DNA from: a bacterium ADurb.Bin236
GTDB taxonomy: Bacteria; UBP15; UBA6099
NCBI GenBank assembly: GCA_002069885.1
Contig: MWCD01000014.1
Coordinates: 1 to 64,000, forward strand
Direction of reading: 5' to 3'
Length of the DNA: 64,000 bases
Part shown: positions 52,489 through 61,697 of the stretch, piece after piece
Position numbering within the stretch: the stretch's first letter is position 1
Layout of the letters: each line of letters starts with the position of its first letter
The notes under the pieces: generated by a model
The model's input: only the letters and a program-made list of their open reading frames with translations
Told to the model about the DNA's origin: nothing
The model's database searches: none
Program-made: the position numbers and the translations under genes

Positions 52489-53437
52489 CGTGCACCTCCC
52501 ATGCCCGGAGCCAGTTGTGATATCGTTCAGCGGCCAACCCGAGCAGCTCGGCGGTCGCCGATATGTAGTACGCCGTGTCGCTGTAATGAACATGCCCCAT
52601 GTAGGTTGCAAGGCTGGGAAGCAAATTATTTAAATCCTCTCCCGACTTGTACCATTCAACCATGCGAGTAACGGCGAATGTGTGGCGCAGATCGTGGAAC
52701 CTCGGATTGCAGCCCGATGTGGTTTTCACTCCCATCTGCTTGGCATGGTTGATGAATGCGAGTGAGAGCGTGTGTTTTGAGAAGCGAGTGCGCCACATTG
52801 TTATGAAAAACGCCGGACAGTCGCACCCGACGAAAAACGCATCTCTCGCGCTCGCATAATTTCGCAGCTCATCAAGGGTTGTGACATGCACGGGAACAAG
52901 GCGATCTTTGTAAAATTTCGTCTGCCGTATGCTCACCATCCCCGTGTCGAGATTTACGTCGGATTTATCCAGCCGAACGACTTCACTGACTCGCATTCCG
53001 GTACTTGCCGCCAGTCCCACCATGGCGCGCAAGGTGATGCCGCGCATGGGGTTCTTGAGAGACACGTTACGGGCTTCGCGGACCAGCCGGTCGATTTCCT
53101 CCTGTGTGTAAATGTACGCCGGAGGGCGCGTCCGGGGACATCGCAGCACTTTCGGATCGAGGCGCGGCGTCCTTGGCTCGTATGTCGCGAGATAATCCGC
53201 AAAGTTCCTCACGTCGTTGTACCGCCTCACGACACTCTTCAATGTGACGTTGGGATTCGATGATGCGAAATCAAGTGCCAGTTCCTGAGTGAGAAGCCCG
53301 TTGCAACCATGTTCATGGACATATTTGTCGAAAGACCATAACGTGTCGGCCTGGGTGTCGAATCTCAAACCGAGCCCGCGTTTCAATTTTATGTATCCGG
53401 CGAGGTGCTCGGCGAAACAGCTTGTGAACGGTTTCAT
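52478..53437 (-). CDS. RIT tyrosine recombinase B
   Basis: 319 residues. Arg I in STGMRVSEVVRL, RQTKFYKDRLVPVHV (Lys), FHDLRHTFAVTRM, then YMGHVHYSDTAYYI with the tyrosine. The catalytic C terminus has an inserted KSGEDLNNLLPSL loop, a feature of the middle RIT gene. Four-base overlap with recombinase A at its start and eleven-base overlap with C at its end indicate translational coupling of the trio. Confidence 0.9.
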   Translation of the reverse strand: MKPFTSCFAEHLAGYIKLKRGLGLRFDTQADTLWSFDKYVHEHGCNGLLTQELALDFASSNPNVTLKSVVRRYNDVRNFADYLATYEPRTPRLDPKVLRCPRTRPPAYIYTQEEIDRLVREARNVSLKNPMRGITLRAMVGLAASTGMRVSEVVRLDKSDVNLDTGMVSIRQTKFYKDRLVPVHVTTLDELRNYASARDAFFVGCDCPAFFITMWRTRFSKHTLSLAFINHAKQMGVKTTSGCNPRFHDLRHTFAVTRMVEWYKSGEDLNNLLPSLATYMGHVHYSDTAYYISATAELLGLAAERYHNWLRAWEVHDET

Positions 53438-54684
53438 ACGGCACCTCCTGGAAACGGCAACGCGACAGCCGCGAGATGGACCACATCAACTTTTGTGTAG
53501 ATCGCCGTCGTATCTATGCTTGCGTGACCGAGAACATCGCTGATGTCCTTGATGGGAACCCCGTTGTTCACCATCCGGGTTGCGAGACTGTGTCGCAGAA
53601 GATGTGGTCCCCACACCGGCGCATCCATACCGGCGCGCTCCAAACATCTGCCCACGATGGATTTTATGGAGCCGTGGGTTTGGAAAGGGCCTTGTGGTGC
53701 TCTGTGCCGCAGAAAAACCTGCGGGACATCAATGGCGGGTCTTCCGTTCAGTATGTAATCCGACAACGCATCACCCACCTCTTGCGACAATGGCAGAACG
53801 CGCTCTTTGCAGCTTTTCGTTTTCGGCAAACGTATTTCCGCGCGCCGCCAGTTTATTTGCCCAAACGTAAGCCCGCGCACTTCTCCCGACCGCATGCCAA
53901 GACAGGCAAGCAGCGTCAGAATTGCCTTGTCGCGTTTTCCCTCGGGATGGTCTGTGGCAATGCTGTTTATCAGTTCCTGAACTTTTTCCCACGGTAGATG
54001 GCGCGGCACGGTGGACAAACGGTATTTGCGCACTTTGGGAACGACGCGCGCCAGGTCCACGTCAGTAATTCCCTCCCATAAAAGAAAACGGAGAAAACTT
54101 CTTGTTTCACCGCATAAATGCCGTCGCCACGCGGGGCTGTCGTACAACGCAATGCGGTCCGAAATGAAATCAAGGACATCCGGGCCGGTGAGTTCCCCAA
54201 CCGCTTTGTTGCCACGCTTGTCCCTGAGCCATTCGAGCAGGCGCCGCGCTCCTCTCAGATAGTGAAAGATGGTTGCAGGCGCCAATCCCCGGATATTTTC
54301 GAGATTGCTTTTGTAGCGCAGTAACAATGGCATGAACGGATCGTTGACGGGTACTTCCGGCTCGGAAGCGATTATTCCCTGCTTTCGAAGATAGTTCATA
54401 ATGTGCGCCATTACGTTGAGAGCATTGCGGAAAACGCCTTCTGAAGCCAACTCCTCGCGAATGAATTTATCAGCCAGTTCTTTGCTGATTTTCGCCGCAT
54501 CTGAAACACCCTTTGATTCCGCATACCGGCTGAACTTTCCCACAAGAGTCAACATCCCCCTCGCGGTTGTCGGAGCATACCTTTCCTGCCGCAGAGATGC
54601 GGCGAGACCGTCTATGTGCTCGCCGAACGGCCCTCTGCGCATCTGACGCATTCGCGTCTCATCCTCAAAAAAACATTCCAGCAT
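53434..54684 (-). CDS. RIT tyrosine recombinase A
   Basis: 416 residues, the longest of the trio because of an extra N-terminal helical region (about 1-105) before the core-binding domain. Catalytic landmarks: LGMRSGEVRGL, LPKTKSCKERVLPL, GPHLLRHSLATRM and VLGHASIDTTAIYT. The ATG at 54684 follows a GGGGGTG site; the longer open frame up to 54933 would begin in the terminal repeat region and has no good start signal. Confidence 0.9.
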   Translation of the reverse strand: MLECFFEDETRMRQMRRGPFGEHIDGLAASLRQERYAPTTARGMLTLVGKFSRYAESKGVSDAAKISKELADKFIREELASEGVFRNALNVMAHIMNYLRKQGIIASEPEVPVNDPFMPLLLRYKSNLENIRGLAPATIFHYLRGARRLLEWLRDKRGNKAVGELTGPDVLDFISDRIALYDSPAWRRHLCGETRSFLRFLLWEGITDVDLARVVPKVRKYRLSTVPRHLPWEKVQELINSIATDHPEGKRDKAILTLLACLGMRSGEVRGLTFGQINWRRAEIRLPKTKSCKERVLPLSQEVGDALSDYILNGRPAIDVPQVFLRHRAPQGPFQTHGSIKSIVGRCLERAGMDAPVWGPHLLRHSLATRMVNNGVPIKDISDVLGHASIDTTAIYTKVDVVHLAAVALPFPGGAV

Positions 54685-54926
54685 GATCACACCCCCATGG
54701 TTTATTTGCCCGGAAATTATTTCCGGCCATAGAGATATGAACACTTGTTTTTCATTCCTTTGTAAAGCGCCGCCCCACGCCCGATGCCTGTCCTTCGACT
54801 CGCCGATGAAATCTCCGGAATTCGCTTGGCTTAAAAAAGATGACGAGTAAACTCGAGATTGACGACGGAATATTATGTTGAGTAATCGGGGTTCAATTCG
54901 TGATGAAATCAGCATTATTTGCAACA

Positions 54927-54959
54927 ACTCCACATAATCTCCGGCTCCACATAATAGCG
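54927..54959 (-). repeat. RIT right terminal inverted repeat
   Basis: Reverse-complement partner of 51386-51418 with five mismatches, four of them in the spacer between the two boxes. Confidence 0.8.
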
Positions 54960-55532
54960 GGTCGAATCGTAGTGCGTCGGGCTTTGATTCTGGTAGCCGT
55001 ACCAGAGTTTGTTGAGTTCGTCTTTTGATTTCGGTTTCCGTTTTTCAATTTTCTCGATGAACTCGCCGTTTACTTTTTTTGCGTAAGAAGTGAGCCGCCG
55101 CTCGTTTACATCGAGGGCTTTAACGATGAGGTCTTCCTGTTTGTTGACGATTTTTGCGAGATTGACGAGGGCTTTCGCGGTGAAGGCGTCAGCGTCGAGG
55201 TGAACATGAACACCGCATTGGCTGCTTATATGCGCTCCGGCGTTCCGTACCGCCCGGACCACTTCCTGGAGCTGGTCCATGTCCCCATAAACAAGTATCG
55301 GGCTAACGATTTCAGCCCGATACTTTGCATCCACGTTTGTGAGCGACCCGTCGGCGACCACTTTCCATTTGCGGCCGCGGTCGTCGGTGACTTCCCATGG
55401 GTCGTGGCATTGCGGCATTCCGGTGTGCAGCACCGTGCCCCCGACAACCGATTGAATGGCCCGCGCAACCTTCTCGCGGGTCTGTCTTACCGTTTCGATC
55501 TCGATCCCGAATCTGATGTCTTTCAAATCCAT
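54960..55532 (-). pseudogene. Amidoligase gene, N-terminal part (split by RIT insertion)
   Basis: Encodes about 190 residues of an amidoligase_2-family enzyme, an ATP-dependent amide-bond former related to glutamine synthetase. Landmarks: RFGIEIET near the start, KVVADGSL (metal-binding acidic residue nearby), AEIVSPILVYGD, CGVHVHLDA, and LWYGYQ before DSTRY, where the RIT end begins. GGAGGCGGACAACG precedes the ATG at 55532. It was the first gene of the cluster running to 48690. Without excision, the enzyme lacks its C-terminal third and should be inactive. Confidence 0.85.
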
Positions 55533-55733
55533 CGTTGTCCGCCTCCGTTTCCGTAAAAAACCCTTTGTTTATAAGGTTTTTTAATTCTACACACATGTTA
55601 CGCCGGGGGCGGGTTAAGTCAAGCCAATTTATAAAGATAAATGTTAAAAACACGAGATAAATAAAGGATTGCAATCTTAAACGCCATTATTAGCTATTTT
55701 GACGTGTCTGGAGCCTGAAACGGGTCGTAACAA

Positions 55734-55770
55734 CAAAAAACGGGAGCCGAAAAACTCTCCGACCCCCGTT
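55734..55770 (-). terminator. Terminator of the phage lysis/tail operon
   Basis: AACGGG and CCCGTT arms (55739-55744, 55765-55770) with further G-C pairing inside and six U on the minus strand, 28 bp after the last phage gene. The 55535-55733 stretch before the amidoligase gene shows nothing else. Confidence 0.7.
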
Positions 55771-55798
55771 TTGGACTATGTCCGTGTTTACGGCTTGA

Positions 55799-56200
55799 TT
55801 ACAGCGTTTTCTTAATCCACTTCCCGGCTTTGTGGGACAGCTTGTTCAAAAGACCTGACGGCTCGATTTTTACCGCCCCGCCGGTGTCCACGGTCACGCC
55901 AACGCCGGGGATGAGTTTGTCGGTATAAATCTGCGCCTTCTTGTCCTTGAGCGAAATCGTAACGGCGTCGAGCACCTTGTCCACTTTCTTTTCCGACACC
56001 ACACCGGTGGCGAGAATGAGTTCTTTCGCGTGCGTGGAATCGATCTCGCCGGTGGTAAATCGTTTCAGTGCGCTGTCTGCTGCGTGCGCCAGCTCCTCGC
56101 GATCCTTCTGATTGAGCTTAAACACGATGCCGAGAACGGCAATGATGACCGGCATCAGAGCGATGGCGATCTGAATGATCTGGTCCGTAGTGAAATGCAT
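55799..56200 (-). CDS. Small membrane protein of the phage lysis region (holin-like)
   Basis: 133 residues. One membrane segment (about 8-27, IQIAIALMPVIIAVLGIVF) is followed by a basic/acidic cytosolic or periplasmic tail ending KAGKWIKKTL. A single-helix protein next to the endolysin and tail genes fits a holin or structural accessory, but the family is not recognised. GGAGGC precedes the ATG. It is the last gene of the phage operon. Confidence 0.55.
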   Translation of the reverse strand: MHFTTDQIIQIAIALMPVIIAVLGIVFKLNQKDREELAHAADSALKRFTTGEIDSTHAKELILATGVVSEKKVDKVLDAVTISLKDKKAQIYTDKLIPGVGVTVDTGGAVKIEPSGLLNKLSHKAGKWIKKTL

Positions 56201-56236
56201 GGTATGCCTCCAATATTTTTCGGGCGGCGCCCGGAT

Positions 56237-56632
56237 TTATTGTTTCCGCGAACCCGCGACGGCGCGGGCTTTCGGCTTCTTCTGATCATGTAACAAATCG
56301 AGAATATCCCGATGGTTTTCATGCTGGACAGCGTGGTCGTCCGCCATCTTTTTCTGAAACTCCGACAGCGTGGACGTCAACTCGGTCATGGATGTCGAAT
56401 TCTGCACGACGAGTTCCTTGAGAGAGCAGAGGAAACGGTCGGTCAGTTCCTTTCGCTCTCTGCACACCTCGTCGAGCGCGGTGCTCTGTTTCGCCAGAAC
56501 GGTATCTTTGTCCGAAAGCCGTTTCTCGAATGAGCTGAGAAGCTGCGGGATCAGCCCTTTGAAAATGCCGATCAGTGTCACAACGAGCGTGAGCAGGATG
56601 CCGCCGAGTTGCACGAGAAGATTGTTCTCCAT
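56237..56632 (-). CDS. Membrane-anchored coiled-coil phage protein (holin/spanin candidate)
   Basis: 131 residues. The N-terminal membrane segment (about 6-28) precedes a long helical region (35-115) with heptad-like Leu spacing and charged residues, then a basic tail (KKPKARAVAGSRKQ). An inner-membrane anchor plus coiled coil is the plan of i-spanins and some holins. GGAGGTG precedes the ATG at 56632. It lies four bases after the next upstream gene's stop. Confidence 0.55.
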   Translation of the reverse strand: MENNLLVQLGGILLTLVVTLIGIFKGLIPQLLSSFEKRLSDKDTVLAKQSTALDEVCRERKELTDRFLCSLKELVVQNSTSMTELTSTLSEFQKKMADDHAVQHENHRDILDLLHDQKKPKARAVAGSRKQ

Positions 56633-56635
56633 TGA

Positions 56636-57118
56636 TTATTCACCTCCTTCGGATACCGGAACCGTATAGTCTTCTCCCCACGAAGCGGGCGGCTCCAGGA
56701 TAATTGCCGATTCCGCGATGCGGTAGCTCTGCAAGAGCCGCGTCGGGACTCTGTTGAGGAACCCGAGAACTTCCTCTGCTGTCAGTTCCGTAACGATCAG
56801 GTCGTGACACACGATAGTGTCGTTCCACACGGGCCCCCCGCGGTCGAGGATCATCGCGTGCGCGTAGATCGGCTTTTCGCCAGAGATCATCCGGCGCTGG
56901 AGCGTTTCCGGCTTGACGACTTTGCGCTGCGCATTCGGCGCAAGCAGCGGATACTGGAATCCCGGCTCTCGGTAAGGACAGAAGAGTCCGCCGGTCTCGC
57001 CAAACGTCTTTTCCTGCCCGTCTTCCGGGTCAGTCACGGCGACTTTCGGAACACCCACCTCGTAGTCGTCCGTCGCGGCGTTGTACACCGCGCTGAAATC
57101 TCCTTCAATCGTTCTCAT
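56636..57118 (-). CDS. Phage protein of unknown function, 160 residues
   Basis: Soluble, acidic, beta-rich. Contains DPEDGQEKTFGETGG, FCPYREPGFQYPLL, and a C-terminal helical part (LTAEEVLGFLNRVPTRLLQSY). No recognised motif. It lies directly after the tail-spike gene, so it may be a tail assembly chaperone or a spike cap, as is common downstream of fibre genes. AAAGGAG precedes the ATG. Confidence 0.5.
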   Translation of the reverse strand: MRTIEGDFSAVYNAATDDYEVGVPKVAVTDPEDGQEKTFGETGGLFCPYREPGFQYPLLAPNAQRKVVKPETLQRRMISGEKPIYAHAMILDRGGPVWNDTIVCHDLIVTELTAEEVLGFLNRVPTRLLQSYRIAESAIILEPPASWGEDYTVPVSEGGE

Positions 57119-57138
57119 TTATGAAACTCCTTTCCGGC

Positions 57139-60100
57139 TCAGATCACCGAGCCGTTGATGATGTTGTGCGCGATCTCGTTCGTGTTATCCGGTGTGCCAG
57201 AGAACGGGTACGCTTTCGGCCATCCGGGTTGTACCGCTTTTGAATTCGTGAAGATATTTCCAATCACCGCGTTCTTCTTTGCGGCCGCAGTTGTGACCAT
57301 CATGCCGAGGACGCGATTGCCGTTGACTACGCAGGACGATCCCACGAACGTGCAGGACAGATTCACCCCGCCTGTGACATTGATGTCGCCGCACACGAAG
57401 TTGCCGGTGACCACCGAGAGCGACGACACGCCGTCGATATGCGCAAGATTCGTATATGCCCAGGCGTTATTTGATGTGCCGCCGTAAGAGGAGTTGAGAG
57501 CGTCGGCCCATGAGATGGTGTTGCCGGACACGCCGGTAATCATTCGCGTCTCGATGTCTTTGCTGCTCTGGAACGTTACGCAGTAGCCGGGCTGGAAATT
57601 GTCCACGTGCCCCGCCGTGTAGAACGTGCATGACGTGCCTGTTGCGTAAAACTTCTGGCTTCCGGTGTCGGAGTAGATGTTGAACTCGTCGATGCAGGCG
57701 TTTCCAGCGATCTGCGCACGGGGCACGATGGCGCTGATGGCGACCGACTTCTGTGTGCGGATGACATTGCCCGTAGCAGATCCCCAGAAGCCGAGCGTGA
57801 GCGTGCCGCGAACTGAGTTCCCGGACGCGCGTGAACCTTTGCCGCCAACACTGAGTCCACCATCCTCGATGACATTGTTCGCCGCAACGCTGTAGTCACC
57901 GGCCAGGGTCATTCCGTAACCTACAAAATTGCCGACTGCCAGCGTCTTCTCCGTGGTGCCGCTGATGACCTGAAGATTTCCCGCGACGTAGTTGCCATTG
58001 GCCGTGGCCGCGTTTTTCAGTTTCACGTTGCCGTGACACAGGTTGTTGTTAAAGATGACCCGGCCTTCATAAGCCGTCGCATCTATCGAGCCGATGTTGT
58101 TGTTGCAACAGATGAAGGCGACAGTGTTCGATCCATCAACAAAAATCTGTCCGGCGAAAGTGTTGCCAAGAAACAGGATGTCACCGCCGGAGAAGGAGTA
58201 CGGGCTGGTCTGCAACTTCACGGTCGGTTTATCAACGCCCGTAAAAAGCGTGGCGGAGGTATTGCCGATGATGTATGCGTTGAGAAGACCTATGTTCGTG
58301 CCGGGGTCTCTCGCGGCATTGATATCGAGATATCCATTTCCGCCGCCGTCAAAGTAGTTGAAACAGATGAACGTCTCGTAGGTGTTGTCACCCGCCGTGA
58401 TCCCGGATGAGGGGGGCTGGCTGTAGAAACTCTGGCCGGGCGATCCGTCATATCCGTGTTGGAACCCTCCGTTCACGGTGCAGATATAGAATCCATACAT
58501 GCTGTCGTACACCATGTCCTGAATCATTTTGCTGTCGCTGTTAGTGCCGTCGCTGAATCCGACCGTCATGCCAACAGCGATAAGACCTGAGTTCACGACA
58601 GCAGAGGTCGCGCGGAACTGGTTGCTCCCCTGATTGACAGCCGAATAAATGACATCATCGAGTTCATACCGGAAACCGCCGCTGCCCTGGAACCGGTTAT
58701 ATTCGATGACCGTGTTATTGTTCAGTTCGCAGTAGATACCATGCCGCAGTCGCCGAAATACGCAGTTGCGGATTTTGCCATTCATGATTTCCTGTCCCCA
58801 GACACCCCATTCGCCGCCGATCCCGATTGTGGTCGCGTTGAAATCGCTTCCGAAGTCCGTGGTCGCCGCTTCGATAAAGCAACCATCCACATCAAGCCGG
58901 GAACCGTAATAACGGAATGGACTGATGCCGATGCTGTTTTTCGGAACCTTGATCCAGAGATTCAGGAACTTGTTTCCGGGGGACGCCTGAATCATGCAGT
59001 AATCGGTGAACCCGGCTGCGGGCACCAGTGTCGGCATGACGTCCGGCAAACCTTCCTCCATCGAGCCGAGCCCGTAGAGGATGGTGTTGTGTTTCATAGT
59101 GACATGCGAACTGAGGGTATAAATGCCCGGCTTTATCCAGACAACACCGCCGTCACTGCCGAGCGCGTTGATTGCCAGTTGCAGATCGGAATATGTGCCG
59201 GGCGCGCCGGAAGTGTCCATGACGACCCACGAGGCGTTCGTGCCGCCAGCGCCCACGAGGTTTTTGACCCAGCCCATGGTCGCCGCGTCCTGCGGATTGT
59301 CCGGGTTAAGCAGATTGACGATTTTGCGGTTGCCCGCGCTGTTTCCCTTTGACAGAACCGTCGAAAGGTCAGGCACCGCCGACGACATCTTGAACCATCG
59401 TCCCGTGCCGGATGTCGGCGCGATAATCCCATCTCCGTCGTCCGTTCCGGTTCCGGTATCGTCGAAGCGATAAAGGGAACCTTTGTCCTCCACGAGACGC
59501 ACCTGTTTGTCCGAGCGGTTCGCAGCCGCGACGTCGCGGAGATTCTGCGCGGTCTGAACCGGCGACGCGAACTTGGACGCGACGCCTGAGATATCGCCGA
59601 CCGTTGCAAACGGGTTGGCGGCATTCGCGCCGGCGGCTCCTGACGCGGCGTTGTAGAGGTCAAGGGCGAGGTGATAACGCTCTGTCGACGTGCCGCCCTG
59701 CATGGAAAGAAGATCGTTGTGATTTTTTCTGTGAATTGCGGAGTCCAAGAGATGCGCGCCGATAGATGCGTTCCCGTTCACATCGGGAGATACCGGAAGC
59801 CCACCGTTGAAAGCCGCTGTGTGCAAGCCGGAATGTGCGGGAGACACCTGCGCCTGTGTGCATTGCCCGGACAGGTTTGCGATGTTGACCTGATCCGAAC
59901 CGCCTGCGCTGTGCGATGCCGAGTGAGGCGTGACAACACCGATGCCGCCCTGAACAACGTCGATGCGTGAATCTATTTCATTCAGGACTTCCTCGAGCGT
60001 GTCGCCGGTGTAGTTAGGATTCTGGACGTCGATATCCTCATCCTTGTGCCGATGTCCGCTTCCGGGACGACCACCGACGCGGTTCTGATACCCAGTGTCC

Positions 60101-60657
60101 GCACCGGCGAGAATCATTCCGGTATTTCGTATGTCCGTGAGAACGCCGCCAGCCTCGATTGCGATGCCAAGGTAGTAATGGTCGGGTTCGGGCATCGGAA
60201 GCGATGCGCCGAGGACTTTTCGGAGCGTCCAGTCGGTCTTCCACACCTTTACCGGTGTTTCCACGTTTGCGGGGAGCCGGTAGTCTCTTATCGCAGGGTC
60301 TTCCGCGTTCGTCAGGAGTTGCTCGACGGTGTCAATGAACCAGATTCCGTTTCCATTTGGGAACGCCACCGGCGCATTCGGCTGCTCGGATGCATGGGCG
60401 TCTTCAGACAGTTCGAGCTTCAGACCGGCGATCCAGATGTCACCGGTATGGATCAAGGGGTCGGTTGCGAGGCCGGATAACTTGAACCCGTCGTTCGGTG
60501 AGCCGTTTCCGAGAAAATCACACACCGCACGTCGCAGTCCGGTCTTGCCGATCTTCATGGCAAGGTTCAGATCAGCGTCCATGACGGGGACGCCTTCCTG
60601 CCATTCCGGCTCCGTCCAGTTTTTCGTTTCATCAAACTGATTGCGGGATACGGTCAT
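57139..60657 (-). CDS. Phage tail spike/fibre with beta-helix repeats
   Basis: 1172 residues. The N-terminal part (1-60: DETKNWTEPEWQEGVPVMDADLN) matches a tail-anchoring domain seen in phage appendage proteins. About 480-1150 is rich in N-G-N, V-I-G-N and Y-N-R-F-type turns (KIRNCVFRRL, VIEYNRFQGSGG, AYIIGNTSA) and should form a right-handed parallel beta-helix as in receptor-binding tail spikes. It probably binds or depolymerises surface polysaccharide; no catalytic residues can be assigned. Its ATG overlaps the endolysin stop (ATGA). Confidence 0.8.
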   Translation of the reverse strand: MTVSRNQFDETKNWTEPEWQEGVPVMDADLNLAMKIGKTGLRRAVCDFLGNGSPNDGFKLSGLATDPLIHTGDIWIAGLKLELSEDAHASEQPNAPVAFPNGNGIWFIDTVEQLLTNAEDPAIRDYRLPANVETPVKVWKTDWTLRKVLGASLPMPEPDHYYLGIAIEAGGVLTDIRNTGMILAGADTGYQNRVGGRPGSGHRHKDEDIDVQNPNYTGDTLEEVLNEIDSRIDVVQGGIGVVTPHSASHSAGGSDQVNIANLSGQCTQAQVSPAHSGLHTAAFNGGLPVSPDVNGNASIGAHLLDSAIHRKNHNDLLSMQGGTSTERYHLALDLYNAASGAAGANAANPFATVGDISGVASKFASPVQTAQNLRDVAAANRSDKQVRLVEDKGSLYRFDDTGTGTDDGDGIIAPTSGTGRWFKMSSAVPDLSTVLSKGNSAGNRKIVNLLNPDNPQDAATMGWVKNLVGAGGTNASWVVMDTSGAPGTYSDLQLAINALGSDGGVVWIKPGIYTLSSHVTMKHNTILYGLGSMEEGLPDVMPTLVPAAGFTDYCMIQASPGNKFLNLWIKVPKNSIGISPFRYYGSRLDVDGCFIEAATTDFGSDFNATTIGIGGEWGVWGQEIMNGKIRNCVFRRLRHGIYCELNNNTVIEYNRFQGSGGFRYELDDVIYSAVNQGSNQFRATSAVVNSGLIAVGMTVGFSDGTNSDSKMIQDMVYDSMYGFYICTVNGGFQHGYDGSPGQSFYSQPPSSGITAGDNTYETFICFNYFDGGGNGYLDINAARDPGTNIGLLNAYIIGNTSATLFTGVDKPTVKLQTSPYSFSGGDILFLGNTFAGQIFVDGSNTVAFICCNNNIGSIDATAYEGRVIFNNNLCHGNVKLKNAATANGNYVAGNLQVISGTTEKTLAVGNFVGYGMTLAGDYSVAANNVIEDGGLSVGGKGSRASGNSVRGTLTLGFWGSATGNVIRTQKSVAISAIVPRAQIAGNACIDEFNIYSDTGSQKFYATGTSCTFYTAGHVDNFQPGYCVTFQSSKDIETRMITGVSGNTISWADALNSSYGGTSNNAWAYTNLAHIDGVSSLSVVTGNFVCGDINVTGGVNLSCTFVGSSCVVNGNRVLGMMVTTAAAKKNAVIGNIFTNSKAVQPGWPKAYPFSGTPDNTNEIAHNIINGSVI

Positions 60658-61181
60658 TTCTTCACCTCCGCGAGAGACATCTTCTCTGCGACAGCTTTCC
60701 GCACGGCGTTCACGCTCACGTTTTTACCGGGACACGTTTTGCTGTAGCCTTCTTTGCCAATCTTTCGTTGCATCTCGCCATGTCCGTAGATCGACGTTCG
60801 GGGATCGAGTCCGTACTTCCGGCACCAGAACGCGAGAAGGTCCGTGAGCTTTTCCATCTGGCGCTCAGTCGGCGCGTCCTTGTCAAAATCGCCGATGAGG
60901 CACACATGGAGAGCATCGGCATTCGCATACTTGCAGCCGTTTGAGAATTTGTCTTCCGACCAGATGCGGTCGACGCGACCGTCCGCGACCGCGATGGATT
61001 TTCGTTTGCTCCACGCGTTGTAATTGGGATAGCCGTTGCAGATGACGGCGTGATAGCCGGGAGCGCTCCATCCATTGCCCTTCGGCTTGGGATTTGTGTG
61101 CCACTCCGTAATGACAGCGCCGTCGCCCCAGTTGCTCACGGAATGGTGGACAATGAGATAACGTATTTTTCTATTTGCCAT
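60654..61181 (-). CDS. N-acetylmuramoyl-L-alanine amidase (endolysin)
   Basis: 175 residues, a single amidase_2/PGRP-fold domain without signal peptide. LIVHHSVSNWG supplies the first zinc His, GYHAVICNG the next conserved His region, and YGHGEMQ with KTCPGK near the C terminus the remaining His/Cys ligands. It cleaves the bond between muramic acid and the peptide stem for host lysis. AAAGGAAG precedes the ATG. It lies within the tail genes rather than beside a classical holin. Confidence 0.9.
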   Translation of the reverse strand: MANRKIRYLIVHHSVSNWGDGAVITEWHTNPKPKGNGWSAPGYHAVICNGYPNYNAWSKRKSIAVADGRVDRIWSEDKFSNGCKYANADALHVCLIGDFDKDAPTERQMEKLTDLLAFWCRKYGLDPRTSIYGHGEMQRKIGKEGYSKTCPGKNVSVNAVRKAVAEKMSLAEVKK

Positions 61182-61199
61182 GAGTGATACTTCCTTTCG

Positions 61200-61697
61200 T
61201 CAGTTCTGTTCGCGCCGCACCGTGATCCGCATGATGCGTTCGAGATTGAAGTTATTGGACTTTGATATGCGCTCGTGGATGACGTAGTTGAAAAGAACGT
61301 GAGCCGGGTCGGGCCCGACAAGCCCGAACTCGCGGAGCTGCGCGTTTGCCTCTTCGGCCATGAAGACGACGCGAACGTCAATCGTGTCGGTCGGCGTCGG
61401 CGAGAAACGATTGTTCACGGCATCCCAGTATGAAACCGTGACCGGCTTCATAATCACTGGCGCGACGAGGCAAGTCCTGTCTGCCGTCGCTTCCTCGGGG
61501 GCCGTGTCCCATGCGGGATCGCCGCTTCCGACTTGCCATTGTGCGATGCCGTTCATCAGATTACCGAGCGCACCTACAACGAGGCCGAGACCGGAATCGG
61601 TAACAATGTTGTGTCCCTCGCGGATGATTTCGGAGCGGCCATCGAGATAGTGCGCGATGTCCATGAAACGGCCTTCAATCGTGAAAGCCGTTTTCAT
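61200..61697 (-). CDS. Phage tail/baseplate-associated structural protein
   Basis: 165 residues from the ATG at 61697, which overlaps the upstream stop as ATGA; an earlier ATG at 61724 is possible. The NIVTDSGLGLVVGALGNLM segment and the C-terminal LFNYVIHERISKSNNFNLERIMRITV resemble small conserved tail proteins that follow baseplate genes in contractile-tail phages. No enzymatic motif. Family not named with certainty. Confidence 0.6.
   Translation of the reverse strand: MKTAFTIEGRFMDIAHYLDGRSEIIREGHNIVTDSGLGLVVGALGNLMNGIAQWQVGSGDPAWDTAPEEATADRTCLVAPVIMKPVTVSYWDAVNNRFSPTPTDTIDVRVVFMAEEANAQLREFGLVGPDPAHVLFNYVIHERISKSNNFNLERIMRITVRREQN

Larger units (their letters stand above)
51362..54959 (-). 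mobile_element. RIT (recombinase-in-trio) element
   Basis: About 3.6 kb with three overlapping tyrosine recombinase genes in one direction and terminal inverted repeats 51386-51418 and 54927-54959 (33 bp each, 28 matching). Both repeats start CGCTATTATGT and end ATTATGTGGAGT. Extra ATTATGTGGA boxes and a TTATGTGGA/TCCACATAA palindrome (51366-51384) lie at the left end. This architecture defines RIT elements. It is inserted in the amidoligase gene. Exact target duplication is unclear by eye. Confidence 0.9.

Noticed and set aside
58741-59352. 203-codon plus-strand frame within the tail-spike gene
   Set aside because: Antisense to the beta-helix coding region; no independent support.
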